Below, piece after piece: positions 1-7,553 of a DNA stretch of 11,466 nt. The notes below the pieces were generated by a model. That model ran no database searches, was not told the origin of the DNA, and saw only the letters and a program-made list of their open reading frames with translations. Origin of the DNA: CAYOXD01 sp964407825. Lineage in GTDB: Bacteria; Desulfobacterota; Desulfobacteria; Desulfobacterales; JAFDDL01. The stretch covers positions 1 through 11,466 of the forward strand of contig CAYOXD010000102.1 in assembly GCA_964407825.1 (NCBI GenBank), written 5' to 3'. Made by a program: the position numbers and the translations under genes. Within the stretch, counting starts at the first letter, position 1. Each line of letters begins with the position of its first letter.

Positions 1-613
1 TGATGCCGATCCGGTCGCACACATCCTCGGCAAGGGACAGGGTGTGGGTGGACATAAAGAGCGTCGTGCCCTCCCCCGCCAGGCGACGGAATAGATCCCG
101 GACCATCTTGATCCCCTCGGGATCGAGGCCCACCATGGGCTCGTCCACCACCACCACCGCCGGGGCGTGAAGCAGGGCCGAGGCCATGACCAGCCGCTGT
201 TTCATGCCGTGGGAGTAAGATTCGATCAGCTCATGGACGCGGTCCGAGAGCCGGAACATCTCCAGCAGCTCCATGGCCCTTCCATCGGTCCGGCCCAACT
301 CTACCCCGTAGAGGTCCGCGATGAACCGCATGTACTCCATGCCGGTGAGCTTCTCGTACAAAAAGGGACGGTCCGGGATCAGCCCGATCCTGCGCTTGGC
401 CCGAACCGGCTCCCGGGCCATGTCGATGCCGTCGATGCGGACCGTGCCCCGGGTGGGGGCAAGAAGTCCGCTGATAATCCGGATGGTGGTGGTCTTGCCG
501 GCCCCGTTGGGGCCGATGAACCCGAACAGCTCTCCCCGGCGCACCGTAAGGCTGAGATCCCTTACCGCCTCGTACCGGCCGTATCGTTTATGGATTCCCT
601 GCAGCTCGATCAT
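1..613 (-). CDS. ABC-2-type transporter ATP-binding protein (partial, C-terminus beyond window)
   Basis: ATPase subunit of an ABC exporter, acting on the cytoplasmic face of the inner membrane; the substrate is unknown. The first 204 residues are present. Visible motifs are Walker A GPNGAGKTT (residues 34-42), an ABC signature region reading SYSHGMKQR (132-140) in place of the usual LSGGQ, Walker B VVVVDEP (153-159), the D-loop GLDP and the H-loop His190 in STHT. The Q-loop position reads IPDRPFLYEKLTG, with Asp where Gln is usual, as seen in some ABC-2 exporter ATPases. The ATG start is preceded by a GAGGGAAAG ribosome site lying inside the upstream gene, and the two genes overlap by 26 bp, so translational coupling is likely. 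A permease gene probably follows to the left. The family call is secure; the substrate cannot be told. Confidence 0.93.
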   Translation of the reverse strand, partial: MIELQGIHKRYGRYEAVRDLSLTVRRGELFGFIGPNGAGKTTTIRIISGLLAPTRGTVRIDGIDMAREPVRAKRRIGLIPDRPFLYEKLTGMEYMRFIADLYGVELGRTDGRAMELLEMFRLSDRVHELIESYSHGMKQRLVMASALLHAPAVVVVDEPMVGLDPEGIKMVRDLFRRLAGEGTTLFMSTHTLSLAEDVCDRIGI

Positions 614-2060
614 GGGACTTTCCCTCGTGTGGCGCCAGGACGGTCAGCTTGATCTTCCCGATGACGCCCAGAATATCCATCTGCCGGCTCGGATTCCCCC
701 GCACGAGGCGCAGATGGGTCACATCGGCGGGCATCTGGTCCATCAGGGCATCGGCGGTCACCCACCGGTCCAGATAGAGCACATCCCAGGCATGATAGTA
801 GAAACGGCCGTTGACGTAGACCAGCCCGGCCTCCACCTGGGCCGGAATGCCGGAGGCCCGGGCAAGGGCCGCCAAGAGCGCTGCGTGCTCGTTGCAGTCC
901 CCCTCACGGTGGATCAGGGTCTGTAGGGCGCTGGGGACCGAAATCACCGGCTTTTTATCGATATGTGAAAACACCCATGAAACCAGACGCCGGGCCTTTT
1001 CGCGCACCCGGACCGCAGGCTTGGTGATGGCGGCGGCCGTCTTCACGATGGCCGGGGCGTCCGACTCCACCAATGCCGTGGGTTGCAAAAATTTCCGGAT
1101 GGCGGGGGGCACATCGATGCGGTCCGGATCCGGCACGGACTCCCTCTTGACGGTCAAAACGCCCCTGTCAAACCGCTGTCGGCCGCCGTTCAGAAAAAGC
1201 CCCGGCCCCACCCCTCCGATTCGCACCCTCAGCCTGGAGAGCCGCTCCGGAGCCGCGATGATCCGGCCGGCATCCACGGATACCTCCCGGGTCAGATCCC
1301 TGCCGCCGCCCAGGCTCCGGCGATCCAGCGCACGCTGCCGGGAAACGCGCTTTAGCGACATTCCCAGCAGTCCGTCTTCCTGAAGAATCCTGCCCTTTCT
1401 GTCCAGCCAGGCGTTCATGGTGGCGCCCTTGACCGTCAGGGTGAGCTTGAGCGCCGAAACCTCCTGGCCCATGGACCGGATGCGTTCCGGCCCCTCGGAG
1501 CGGATCGCCACCATCTGCCGGCCCAGGCTGGAGGGGTCGAAGATGGGGATCCGAACCACCTGTCCCGGCTTCAACCGAGCCGCATCCACGGCGTCCAGCA
1601 ACGCACCGGAGGCATAGACCGGACCGTCCAGGGGGATCCGGGCTTGCCGGCGGCCATCCACGGTCACCCGCATCTGCCCCCCCTCGACCCGGCCAGTGGC
1701 ATGGAAGGTAAATTTCTGGGATTGCAGTGAAAAATCGAAGTCCGAGAGGCTGAAATCCGGGGCGAGCCCGGCCGAGGAGCGCATCCGCACGGTATGGACG
1801 ATCCCCATGGTATTCAGGCGGATCAGGGTGTCTTCGGTCAGCAGAAATCCCCCCTTCCGGCGCACCAGCCGTGTATGGCTGTACCCGGTCTTCTGCGTCC
1901 CCTGATAGATGTTCATCCATTCCTCCCGATCCGCAGGAGTGGGCCGGGAAACGGTCGGGGAATGCCCCTCGTGTCGGAAAACACCGGTGCGAAGGCCCAT
2001 CAGGTACCCGAAGAGAAGTCCCGAGAGCACCAGCAGCAAAAATGTCCGGGGAACTTTCAC
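588..2060 (-). CDS. membrane-anchored transglutaminase-like domain protein
   Basis: Protein of about 490 residues with one hydrophobic N-terminal segment (about residues 4-24, FLLLVLSGLLFGYLMGL), so probably an inner-membrane-anchored periplasmic protein. A long N-terminal region of mostly beta-like sequence has no family I recognise. It is followed by a transglutaminase-like (papain-fold) domain with the expected triad: Cys389 in GDCNEHA, His423 in YYHAWDV and Asp437 in TADAL. Family members are proteases, peptide cross-linkers or amidases; the specific reaction is unknown. I chose the GTG at 2060 because an AAGGGGGG site lies 9 nt upstream and the membrane segment then starts at once. An ATG at 2090 and a GTG at 2111 in the same frame would add 10 or 17 residues but have poorer ribosome sites. 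The stop overlaps the ABC ATPase gene, suggesting one operon in which this protein serves the exporter. Confidence 0.85.
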   Translation of the reverse strand: MKVPRTFLLLVLSGLLFGYLMGLRTGVFRHEGHSPTVSRPTPADREEWMNIYQGTQKTGYSHTRLVRRKGGFLLTEDTLIRLNTMGIVHTVRMRSSAGLAPDFSLSDFDFSLQSQKFTFHATGRVEGGQMRVTVDGRRQARIPLDGPVYASGALLDAVDAARLKPGQVVRIPIFDPSSLGRQMVAIRSEGPERIRSMGQEVSALKLTLTVKGATMNAWLDRKGRILQEDGLLGMSLKRVSRQRALDRRSLGGGRDLTREVSVDAGRIIAAPERLSRLRVRIGGVGPGLFLNGGRQRFDRGVLTVKRESVPDPDRIDVPPAIRKFLQPTALVESDAPAIVKTAAAITKPAVRVREKARRLVSWVFSHIDKKPVISVPSALQTLIHREGDCNEHAALLAALARASGIPAQVEAGLVYVNGRFYYHAWDVLYLDRWVTADALMDQMPADVTHLRLVRGNPSRQMDILGVIGKIKLTVLAPHEGKSHDRAAGNP

Positions 2061-2170
2061 CCTTTCACACCCCCCTTCCCTGCCCCGCATCGGTTCCGTA
2101 AAATCTATCACAATCCACCTGAATTGGAAACGAACCGGGATTTCTCCGGCGGCCCTGTTTTATTTTCCCC

Positions 2171-2199
2171 TTGACCGGATGAAACTGTTACATTATATG
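2171..2199 (+). promoter_or_regulatory. sigma70-type promoter for the tetR gene
   Basis: TTGACC (2171-2176) and TATATG (2194-2199) are separated by 17 bp, ending 35 bp before the TetR start codon. The -35 box matches consensus at 5 of 6 bases and the -10 box at 4 of 6. Transcription would start near 2206, within the inverted repeat described separately. Confidence 0.5.
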
Positions 2200-2212
2200 A
2201 ATGGGTTTCAGC
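2178..2212. promoter_or_regulatory. inverted repeat, candidate TetR-family operator between divergent genes
   Basis: TGAAAC (2180-2185) and GTTTCA (2205-2210) form an inverted repeat with 19 bp between the arms, and a few further matched positions lie inside and outside them. It spans the -10 box of the tetR promoter. On the minus strand it also covers a perfect TATAAT (2197 down to 2192) that could serve the leftward transglutaminase/ABC operon, although no good minus-strand -35 is visible. TetR-family repressors usually bind such dyads in their own divergent promoter regions, so autoregulation plus control of the exporter operon is a reasonable inference. The spacing is longer than in many TetR operators. 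Confidence 0.4.
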
Positions 2213-2234
2213 AACCACGAGACAGGGCATCGAC

Positions 2235-2876
2235 ATGGGCATCCAGGAACGAAAAGAACGGGAAAAGGAGCGACGCAGACAGCAGATCCTCGTTGCCGCA
2301 AAACGGGTGTTCTCCGAAAAGGGGTACAGCCGCGCCACCATGGAAGATATCGCCAATGCCGCCGAGCTGAGCCCAGGCACCCTGTATCTGTATTTCAAAA
2401 ACAAGGAGGAGCTGTTTGCCTCCCTTTCCCTGCGCATTTTACAGTACATGATCATTCGCCTGGAGCAGGTGGAAAGCGACACCGGGCACGGTCCCAAGGA
2501 CAAGCTGAACCTCCTGAAGGCGGCCATGCTGGATGTATACGGCTTCGATGCGGCATCCATCATCAGCATGCTGCACCTTCAATCGAGCGAAACCCTGAAA
2601 AATCTATCCCCCCAGGTTCTGTCCGAGTTCGACCGGCTCTCGGACACCTCCATGAACATCCTTGCCAATATCTTCAAAGACGGAATCGCGGCGGGCGCTT
2701 TTGCCGATTTTCCCTCAAGGGCGCTGGCTGACTGCTACTGGTCCCTCTTTTCGGGAGTCATCCTGTGGGAGGCCAGCAAGAAGATCATGGACCGGAACGG
2801 CAAGGACATGGAGGCGGCCCTCGATTTCGCCTTTGACCTTTTCAAGCGCGGAATCGTGGTGGCCAGTGAGCAGTGA
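2235..2876 (+). CDS. TetR/AcrR-family transcriptional regulator
   Basis: Regulator of 213 residues, typical TetR length. A basic N-terminal tail (residues 5-15, rich in Lys, Arg and Glu) leads into the TetR helix-turn-helix domain (about 16-62). Hallmarks are ILVAAKRVFSEKGYSRATM, then EDIANAAELSPGTLYLYFKN and KEELF. The remaining, mostly helical part would bind a ligand and dimerise; its ligand cannot be deduced. The ATG is preceded by AGGG seven bases upstream. The gene diverges from the transglutaminase/ABC operon across a short region with an inverted repeat, so it may repress that operon and itself. DUF1992 and SHOCT protein genes follow in the same direction at short spacing and could be cotranscribed. 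Confidence 0.93.
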   Translation: MGIQERKEREKERRRQQILVAAKRVFSEKGYSRATMEDIANAAELSPGTLYLYFKNKEELFASLSLRILQYMIIRLEQVESDTGHGPKDKLNLLKAAMLDVYGFDAASIISMLHLQSSETLKNLSPQVLSEFDRLSDTSMNILANIFKDGIAAGAFADFPSRALADCYWSLFSGVILWEASKKIMDRNGKDMEAALDFAFDLFKRGIVVASEQ

Positions 2877-2920
2877 GGGGTTGAAACGGATCTCACCTTA
2901 TATTAGAGTGAATATAGCAT

Positions 2921-3313
2921 ATGTTTACAGGTTTTGAGAAAATCATCGAGGAGCGGATCTTACGGGCCCAGCAGGACGGGAGCTTTGACGATCTGGTCGG
3001 CACCGGAAAGCCGCTGGATTTCTCGGATGACCGGTTCATTCCCGAAGATCTGCGTCTGACCTACAAAATCCTGAAAAACGCTGACTGCACGCCTCCTGAA
3101 ATCGAGCTGAAAAAGGAGATCGTACAGACCGAATCACTGCTCGCCGGCATGGAAGACACCGCTGAATCCTATCGGCTTTTAAAAAAACTCAATTTTCTGA
3201 TCATGAAATTCAACATGCTGCGTGGCGGTTCGTTCTCCCTTGAAATGCCCCAGCAGTACAGGAGCAAGCTGACGGAACACTTCGGCGGGGGGACCGGGCA
3301 TACCGAGAGGTAA
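2921..3313 (+). CDS. DUF1992 (DnaJ-homologue subfamily C member 28-like) protein
   Basis: Small soluble protein of 130 residues that matches the DUF1992 domain over most of its length. Recognisable parts are the N-terminal FEKIIEERILRAQQDGSFDD, the GTGKPLDF turn, IPEDLRLTYKILKNA, then PPEIELKKEI and a helical C-terminal half. In eukaryotes the domain occurs in DNAJC28-type proteins, but this protein has no J domain and no signal peptide. Its molecular function is not established. It starts 44 bp after the tetR stop with only a weak ribosome site (GAGTG about 10 bases before ATG), so expression is probably low or coupled to the upstream gene. Confidence 0.85.
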   Translation: MFTGFEKIIEERILRAQQDGSFDDLVGTGKPLDFSDDRFIPEDLRLTYKILKNADCTPPEIELKKEIVQTESLLAGMEDTAESYRLLKKLNFLIMKFNMLRGGSFSLEMPQQYRSKLTEHFGGGTGHTER

Positions 3314-3345
3314 GCGCACACCGTCGCGTTAGAGGCAACAACCCA

Positions 3346-3846
3346 ATGAGACCAAAACGAAAAAAGAAGGATCCCGGCAAGAATGATCCCGGCCTGTTCA
3401 AGGGCGTCATGCTGGCCTATTTTATCCTGATCCTGCACGTCATTCTGGCGGCGGTCATCGGGATGGTGGTGATTTTTTTCCACGGCATCGTATCGTACAT
3501 GTCCTGGATTCTGGTGATCGGATTTTCGCTCATCTTTGGATCCGGATATCTTTTCTTCCGACGTCTCAGGGCCCAGGGCAGAAGTTTGCGGGACTCGCTG
3601 GACTCACCGGATTTACGTGGGAAATCACTCGAAATCAGCATGTTTGGCGGCATGGTGTCCTTCAAGGTCGGAAACGCCGGGATGAACTCGGCCGCGGCCC
3701 TTCCGTCGGCGAACCCGCCGCTTCAACTGGAAGACCCCGAGACCGTACGGCTGCGGGAACTGACCGAGTTATCGCGGCTGCTTGAAAAAAATTTGATTAC
3801 CCCGGACGAATTCAGCAGGATCAAGGATGACCTGCTCAAGGCATAG
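3346..3846 (+). CDS. two-helix membrane protein with C-terminal SHOCT-like domain
   Basis: Protein of 166 residues with a strongly basic N-terminus (PKRKKK) and two predicted membrane helices at about residues 20-46 and 52-71. Arg72/Arg73 follow the second helix, so both ends should be cytoplasmic. A polar linker leads to a C-terminal segment (about 134-166: LRELTELSRLLEKNLITPDE and onward) with the pattern of the SHOCT domain. That is a short helical motif often found at the ends of membrane or oligomerising proteins. I do not recognise a named family for the whole protein and assign no function. Its stop lies 24 bp before the ddl start and a GAGG site lies 10 bases before its ATG, so it may be cotranscribed with ddl. 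Confidence 0.78.
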   Translation: MRPKRKKKDPGKNDPGLFKGVMLAYFILILHVILAAVIGMVVIFFHGIVSYMSWILVIGFSLIFGSGYLFFRRLRAQGRSLRDSLDSPDLRGKSLEISMFGGMVSFKVGNAGMNSAAALPSANPPLQLEDPETVRLRELTELSRLLEKNLITPDEFSRIKDDLLKA

Positions 3847-3870
3847 CAGCGTACCGATCAGGAAAAATCC

Positions 3871-4812
3871 ATGAACAAGTTGACCCTGGCACTGATCTGC
3901 GGCGGGGTGTCCTCGGAGCGCGAGGTCTCCCTGAAAAGTGGCGATCAGGTGCAGGAGGCACTGGACGGGGATAAATACCAGGTCCGGCGCTATGATCCGA
4001 AAACCGATCTGGCCCGCCTCGTCACCGATGCCCCACTCATCGACGCGGCCCTCATTATCCTCCATGGCCCCATGGGCGAGGACGGAACCATCCAGGGCCT
4101 TCTCGAACTTCTGAAAATTCCCTACCAGGGCTCCGGCGTACTGGGCAGCGCCCTGGCCATGAACAAGGCGGCCGCCAAACGGATGTATGAATCCGTGGGC
4201 CTGGCCGTTCCGCCCTACCAGGTCTTGGAGCGGGGGGAGAAGCTCGATACGGGGCGGTGCCTCGAGCGTCTGGGCCTGCCCCTGGTGGTAAAGCCGGCAT
4301 GCAGCGGGTCGAGCATCGGCATGTCCATCGTCAGATCGGAGGAGATGCTGGAGGGTGCCGTAGCCACCGCCTTTTCCCATGATCATACCTTGCTCCTGGA
4401 GGCCTTCATCAGCGGCATCGAACTCACCTGCGGCGTCATCGGCAACGACGAGCTGCGGGCGCTTCCCCTGATCGAAATCGTTCCGGATCCCCATCACGAC
4501 TTCTTTGACTATGAAACGAAATACACGCCGGGGCTGGCCCAGGAAATATGCCCGGCCCGCATCGACGCCGCGCTGGCCGAAAAGGCCCAACGCCAAGCCC
4601 TGCTGGCCCACTCGGCGCTGTGCTGCCGGGGTTACAGCCGGACGGACATGATATTGAGGGGAACCGAGCTTTTCATCATCGAGACCAATACGATCCCGGG
4701 GATGACAAAGACCAGCCTTCTGCCAAAATCCGCCCAGGCCGCGGGCATCGGTTTTTCCGAGCTGCTCGACGAGTTGATCGGGCTGGCCATCGCCGACCAC
4801 CGAAAACCATAG
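3871..4812 (+). CDS. ddl: D-alanine--D-alanine ligase
   Basis: Cytoplasmic ATP-grasp enzyme that joins two D-alanines to make the D-Ala-D-Ala end of peptidoglycan precursors. It has 313 residues, normal for DdlB-type enzymes. Visible hallmarks, in order: GGVSSEREVSLKSG at the N-terminus with the substrate-binding Glu, HGPMGEDGTIQGLLE, KPACSGSSIGMSIV (ATP-grasp lysine strand and Ser loop), FFDYETKYTPG (active-site Lys-Tyr), YSRTDMI (metal Asp), and ETNTIPGMTKTSLLPKSA near the C-terminus. The last two differ slightly from the commoner RVD and E-I/V-N-T-L-P-G-M-T forms, but the catalytic residues are kept. The start has an AGGAAAA ribosome site. No mur or fts genes flank it, so this copy lies outside the division/cell-wall cluster where ddl is often found. 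Confidence 0.93.
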   Translation: MNKLTLALICGGVSSEREVSLKSGDQVQEALDGDKYQVRRYDPKTDLARLVTDAPLIDAALIILHGPMGEDGTIQGLLELLKIPYQGSGVLGSALAMNKAAAKRMYESVGLAVPPYQVLERGEKLDTGRCLERLGLPLVVKPACSGSSIGMSIVRSEEMLEGAVATAFSHDHTLLLEAFISGIELTCGVIGNDELRALPLIEIVPDPHHDFFDYETKYTPGLAQEICPARIDAALAEKAQRQALLAHSALCCRGYSRTDMILRGTELFIIETNTIPGMTKTSLLPKSAQAAGIGFSELLDELIGLAIADHRKP

Positions 4813-4822
4813 AGGGATTGGC

Positions 4823-4852
4823 GACAATTACGATTTCGATACCGATGGCAAT
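4823..4852 (+). repeat. degenerate tandem NNCRAT hexamer repeat between ddl and purD
   Basis: Five consecutive 6-bp units fit NNC(G/A)AT; the middle three are TACGAT, TTCGAT and ACCGAT. The unit matches, in the opposite orientation, the hexamer array that flanks the assembly gap at 8161-8301. It lies 11 bp after the ddl stop. The rest of the 146-bp spacer holds a TATACAAT (4918-4925) but no convincing -35. Function is unknown. Confidence 0.55.
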
Positions 4853-4958
4853 TCTGAAGGCACACCGTCTCGGGGGCGCATCGGATAGCAATATGGAACT
4901 TCTCCATCACACTAATCTATACAATGCGGTACGGGGTGCTGCGCGGAAGGGGGAACCT

Positions 4959-6731
4959 ATGAAAGTGCTGGTCATCGGCGGTGGGGGCAGGGAACATGCG
5001 CTGGTCTGGAAAATTTCACAAAGCCCGAGGGTCGAAAAGGTGTATTGCGCGCCGGGGAATGCCGGCATTGCGGCCCTGGCGCAGTGCGTTCCCATCAACG
5101 CCGAGGACAACGAGGCCCTGCTCGCCTTTGCAAGGGAAGAGAAAATCGATCTGACCGTGGTTGGCCCGGAAGGCCCTCTCTCCACGGGCATTGTCGATGA
5201 TTTCGAAGCCGCGGGCCTGAAGGTGTTCGGCGCCAGCCGGGCGGCCGCGCAGATCGAGGCCAGCAAATCCTTTGCCAAGCGCCTGATGGTCAAATACGAA
5301 ATCCCCACGGCGGCGGGCCAGAGCTTCACCGATTATGAGTCAGCCGAACGCTATGTTCGCCAGATCCAGGTCCCCGTGGTGGTAAAGGCGGACGGATTGG
5401 CGGCCGGCAAGGGAGTCATGGTCTGCGACACCCCCGAGGAAGCCCTGGACGCCCTGCGCCGGATCATGGTGGAAAAGGCCTTCGGGGAAGCGGGCGACAG
5501 GGTGCTGGTGGAGGAGCGGCTCACGGGCGAGGAGGCCTCTTTTCTGGCATTCACGGACGGCAAGACCGTTCTGCCCCTTCCCTCCTCCCAGGATCACAAG
5601 GCGGTCTTCGACGAGGACCGCGGGCCCAATACCGGCGGCATGGGGGCCTACAGCCCGGCGCCCGTCGTTGACCGGACCATGCGCGACAGGATCATGAAGG
5701 AGGTCATGCTGCCTACGGTGAAGGCCATGGCCGCCGAGGGCCGGCCATACAAGGGCGTGCTCTACGCCGGTCTCATGATCGACCGGGATACGCCAAGGGT
5801 GCTCGAATTCAACGGCCGGTTCGGCGATCCGGAGGCTCAGCCGCTGCTGATGCGGCTCAAGAGCGATATCGTGGATATCATGGAAGCCGCCATCGAGGGC
5901 CGGCTGGATACCTGCCGGCTCGAGATCGATAAGCGGGCCGCCGTCTGCGTGGTCATGGCCTCCGGCGGCTACCCGGGCGCCTATCAAAAAGGGGCCGTCA
6001 TCAGCGGTCTCGACAGGGCGGCGCGCCTGGCGGATGTGCGGGTGTTTCATGCCGGTACCGAGCGCAGGGATCAGGACATCGTGGCCACCGGCGGCCGCGT
6101 CCTGGGGGTCACCGCCCTGGGGGAAACGGTGGCGGCGGCCGTGGAAAAGGCCTACGCGGCCGTAGCGGCCATATCCTGGGAGGATGTGCATTTCAGAAAG
6201 GATATCGGTGGCAAGGCCATCCGGCGCCAGGCGGTGAAACCCCAGGTCAGTATCGTCATGGGTAGCGATTCCGACCTGCCGGTGATGACGGAGGCCGCGG
6301 CCATCCTCAAGAAATTCGACATTCCCTTCGAGATGACCGTCGCCTCGGCCCACCGCACACCGCAGAAGGCCATGACCCTGGCCGCCTCCGCCCGAGACCG
6401 CGGCGTCAAGGTCATCATCGCCGGCGCGGGCCACGCGGCGCACCTGGCAGGGGTCCTGGCGGCCCATACCACCCTTCCGGTCATCGGCATCCCCATCGAC
6501 TCGTCCTGCCTCAAGGGTATGGACGCGCTTTTTTCCACCGTGCAGATGCCCCCCGGGGTACCGGTGGCCACCGTCTCGGTGGGCAAGCCTGGCGGCCGCA
6601 ACGCCGGCATCCTGGCAACCCAGATCCTCGCGGTGTCGGATACGCGGCTGGCCCGGGAACTGGAGGCGTTCAAGGCCGAGATGGCGGAATCGGTCCACGC
6701 CAAGGCCCTGGAACTGGCGCGTGGGGACTGA
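4959..6731 (+). CDS. purD-purE: fused phosphoribosylamine-glycine ligase / N5-CAIR mutase (PurD-PurE)
   Basis: Bifunctional purine-biosynthesis enzyme of 590 residues. Residues 1-425 are PurD (GAR synthetase, ATP-grasp). They show GGGGREHAL at the N-terminus, GPEGPLSTG, VKADGLAAGKG (about 142-152) and FNGRFGDPEAQPLL (about 284-297), ending at FRKDIGGKAIRRQ, where stand-alone PurD normally stops. Residues 426-590 are a complete PurE beginning VKPQVSIVMGSDSDLPVM. They include SAHRTP (His465), AGAGHAAHL (His495) and VQMPPGVPVATVSVG, the class I form that rearranges N5-CAIR to CAIR. PurK, the expected partner of class I PurE, is not in the window. There is essentially no linker, so the fusion looks like loss of the purD stop; a GTG at 6234 could still start a separate PurE. 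The ATG at 4959 has a GGAAGGGGGAA ribosome site. The reading frame stays open upstream to 4548 but that part is ddl sequence. Confidence 0.93.
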   Translation: MKVLVIGGGGREHALVWKISQSPRVEKVYCAPGNAGIAALAQCVPINAEDNEALLAFAREEKIDLTVVGPEGPLSTGIVDDFEAAGLKVFGASRAAAQIEASKSFAKRLMVKYEIPTAAGQSFTDYESAERYVRQIQVPVVVKADGLAAGKGVMVCDTPEEALDALRRIMVEKAFGEAGDRVLVEERLTGEEASFLAFTDGKTVLPLPSSQDHKAVFDEDRGPNTGGMGAYSPAPVVDRTMRDRIMKEVMLPTVKAMAAEGRPYKGVLYAGLMIDRDTPRVLEFNGRFGDPEAQPLLMRLKSDIVDIMEAAIEGRLDTCRLEIDKRAAVCVVMASGGYPGAYQKGAVISGLDRAARLADVRVFHAGTERRDQDIVATGGRVLGVTALGETVAAAVEKAYAAVAAISWEDVHFRKDIGGKAIRRQAVKPQVSIVMGSDSDLPVMTEAAAILKKFDIPFEMTVASAHRTPQKAMTLAASARDRGVKVIIAGAGHAAHLAGVLAAHTTLPVIGIPIDSSCLKGMDALFSTVQMPPGVPVATVSVGKPGGRNAGILATQILAVSDTRLARELEAFKAEMAESVHAKALELARGD

Positions 6732-7392
6732 GGGGCCGCCCGTTCTCCGGGTCGATCCCCGGCGGCCCGATCCGGAGCAACTCCAGACCGGTGCGGAAAT
6801 CATCCGCTCGGGCCGGGTCATCGTCTTTCCCACCCAGTGCCTGTACGGCCTGGCCGCGGATGCGCAAAACGAAGAGGCGGTGGCCCGGATCTTTCGCATC
6901 AAGCAGCGCGCCGCGGACAAGCCCCTTCTCCTTCTGATTCCGGACAGGGCCTGCCTGGAGGACCTGATAAACCAAGCCCTGCCGCCGGCGGCCGAGCGCC
7001 TCATGAAGGCCTTCTGGCCCGGCAACCTGACCCTGCTCCTCAAGGCCGGGAGCGGGGTCCTGCCCGCCCTCACGGCAGGTTCCGGAAAGATCGGCGTCCG
7101 CCTGCCCGGGCACCCCGTCGCTTTGCAACTGGTTCGGGCCGTGGGCCGCCCCATCACCGGCACCAGCGCCAATATCTCCGGCAGGCCCGGATGCAGGGAC
7201 CTGAAAGAAATTCCACAGGACCTTCTCCGTCGCACGGACCTTGTCATGGATGCCGGTCCCCTGAAGGGCGGGGCCGGCTCCACGGTGGTGGATCTCACCG
7301 TGACGCCGCCGGCCATCCTCCGGGCCGGCATCGTCCCGCCGGAAGCGATCCAACGGGCCATCGCCCCCCCTCCCCGTAACCCGCCGCGGTGA
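6721..7392 (+). CDS. tsaC: L-threonylcarbamoyladenylate synthase (YrdC/Sua5 family)
   Basis: Cytoplasmic enzyme that makes threonylcarbamoyl-AMP from threonine, bicarbonate and ATP, the first step of the t6A37 modification of ANN-decoding tRNAs. The 223-residue protein is a single YrdC domain without the extra Sua5 domain. Visible motifs are VIVFPTQCLYGLAADA (substrate cavity), IFRIKQRAADKPLLLLI (the K-x-R basic motif), FWPGNLTLLLKA, IGVRLPGHP, GTSANISG and the late GSTVVDLT. It starts with GTG and overlaps the purD-purE stop by 11 bp, so it is almost certainly translated from the same mRNA by coupling. YrdC-family members of unproven activity (YciO) also exist, but the preserved KxR and SAN motifs favour TsaC. 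Confidence 0.87.
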   Translation: MGTEGPPVLRVDPRRPDPEQLQTGAEIIRSGRVIVFPTQCLYGLAADAQNEEAVARIFRIKQRAADKPLLLLIPDRACLEDLINQALPPAAERLMKAFWPGNLTLLLKAGSGVLPALTAGSGKIGVRLPGHPVALQLVRAVGRPITGTSANISGRPGCRDLKEIPQDLLRRTDLVMDAGPLKGGAGSTVVDLTVTPPAILRAGIVPPEAIQRAIAPPPRNPPR

Positions 7393-7486
7393 AACTGCTC
7401 CCCCCATCTTCGTTATCGGTGAAAGATCCGGTGAGGCAAGAGTCAAAGGCCGGTCACCGAGAGTTGCTGTGCCCTGGAAAGAAGAT

Positions 7487-7515
7487 TTGACAGATTATTC
7501 AAGGTTCAGCATAAT
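7487..7515 (+). promoter_or_regulatory. strong sigma70-type promoter for argA
   Basis: A perfect TTGACA (7487-7492), a 17-bp spacer and CATAAT (7510-7515, 5 of 6 consensus) lie 38 bp before the argA start codon. Transcription should begin near 7522, giving a leader of about 32 nt, too short for an attenuator. Upstream, 7416-7460 contains a 7-bp inverted repeat (TCGGTGA/TCACCGA) without a T-run. Confidence 0.75.
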
Positions 7516-7553
7516 ATAAGGTTTATAGATTTTGATCTGAAAGGGAACGTCTT

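Noticed and set aside
3769..4827. Minus-strand open frame of 352 codons opposite ddl
   Set aside because: Antisense shadow of a complete Ddl with all catalytic motifs.
4896..4925. Possible purD promoter with TACAAT (4920-4925)
   Set aside because: The -10 is good but no hexamer resembling TTGACA lies at 16-18 bp spacing, so I do not call it.
4548..4958. Upstream extension of the purD-purE frame
   Set aside because: It overlaps ddl in another frame and is unlike PurD; the ATG at 4959 has a strong ribosome site and begins the canonical PurD N-terminus.
5340..7361. Long minus-strand open frame (673 codons) opposite purD-purE and tsaC
   Set aside because: It mirrors GC-rich coding sequence on the other strand, is low in recognisable motifs, and lies opposite three secure enzyme domains.
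7416..7460. TCGGTGA/TCACCGA inverted repeat after tsaC as a terminator
   Set aside because: Seven-base arms with a 31-nt loop and no T-run; could be chance or an operator, with nothing to decide.
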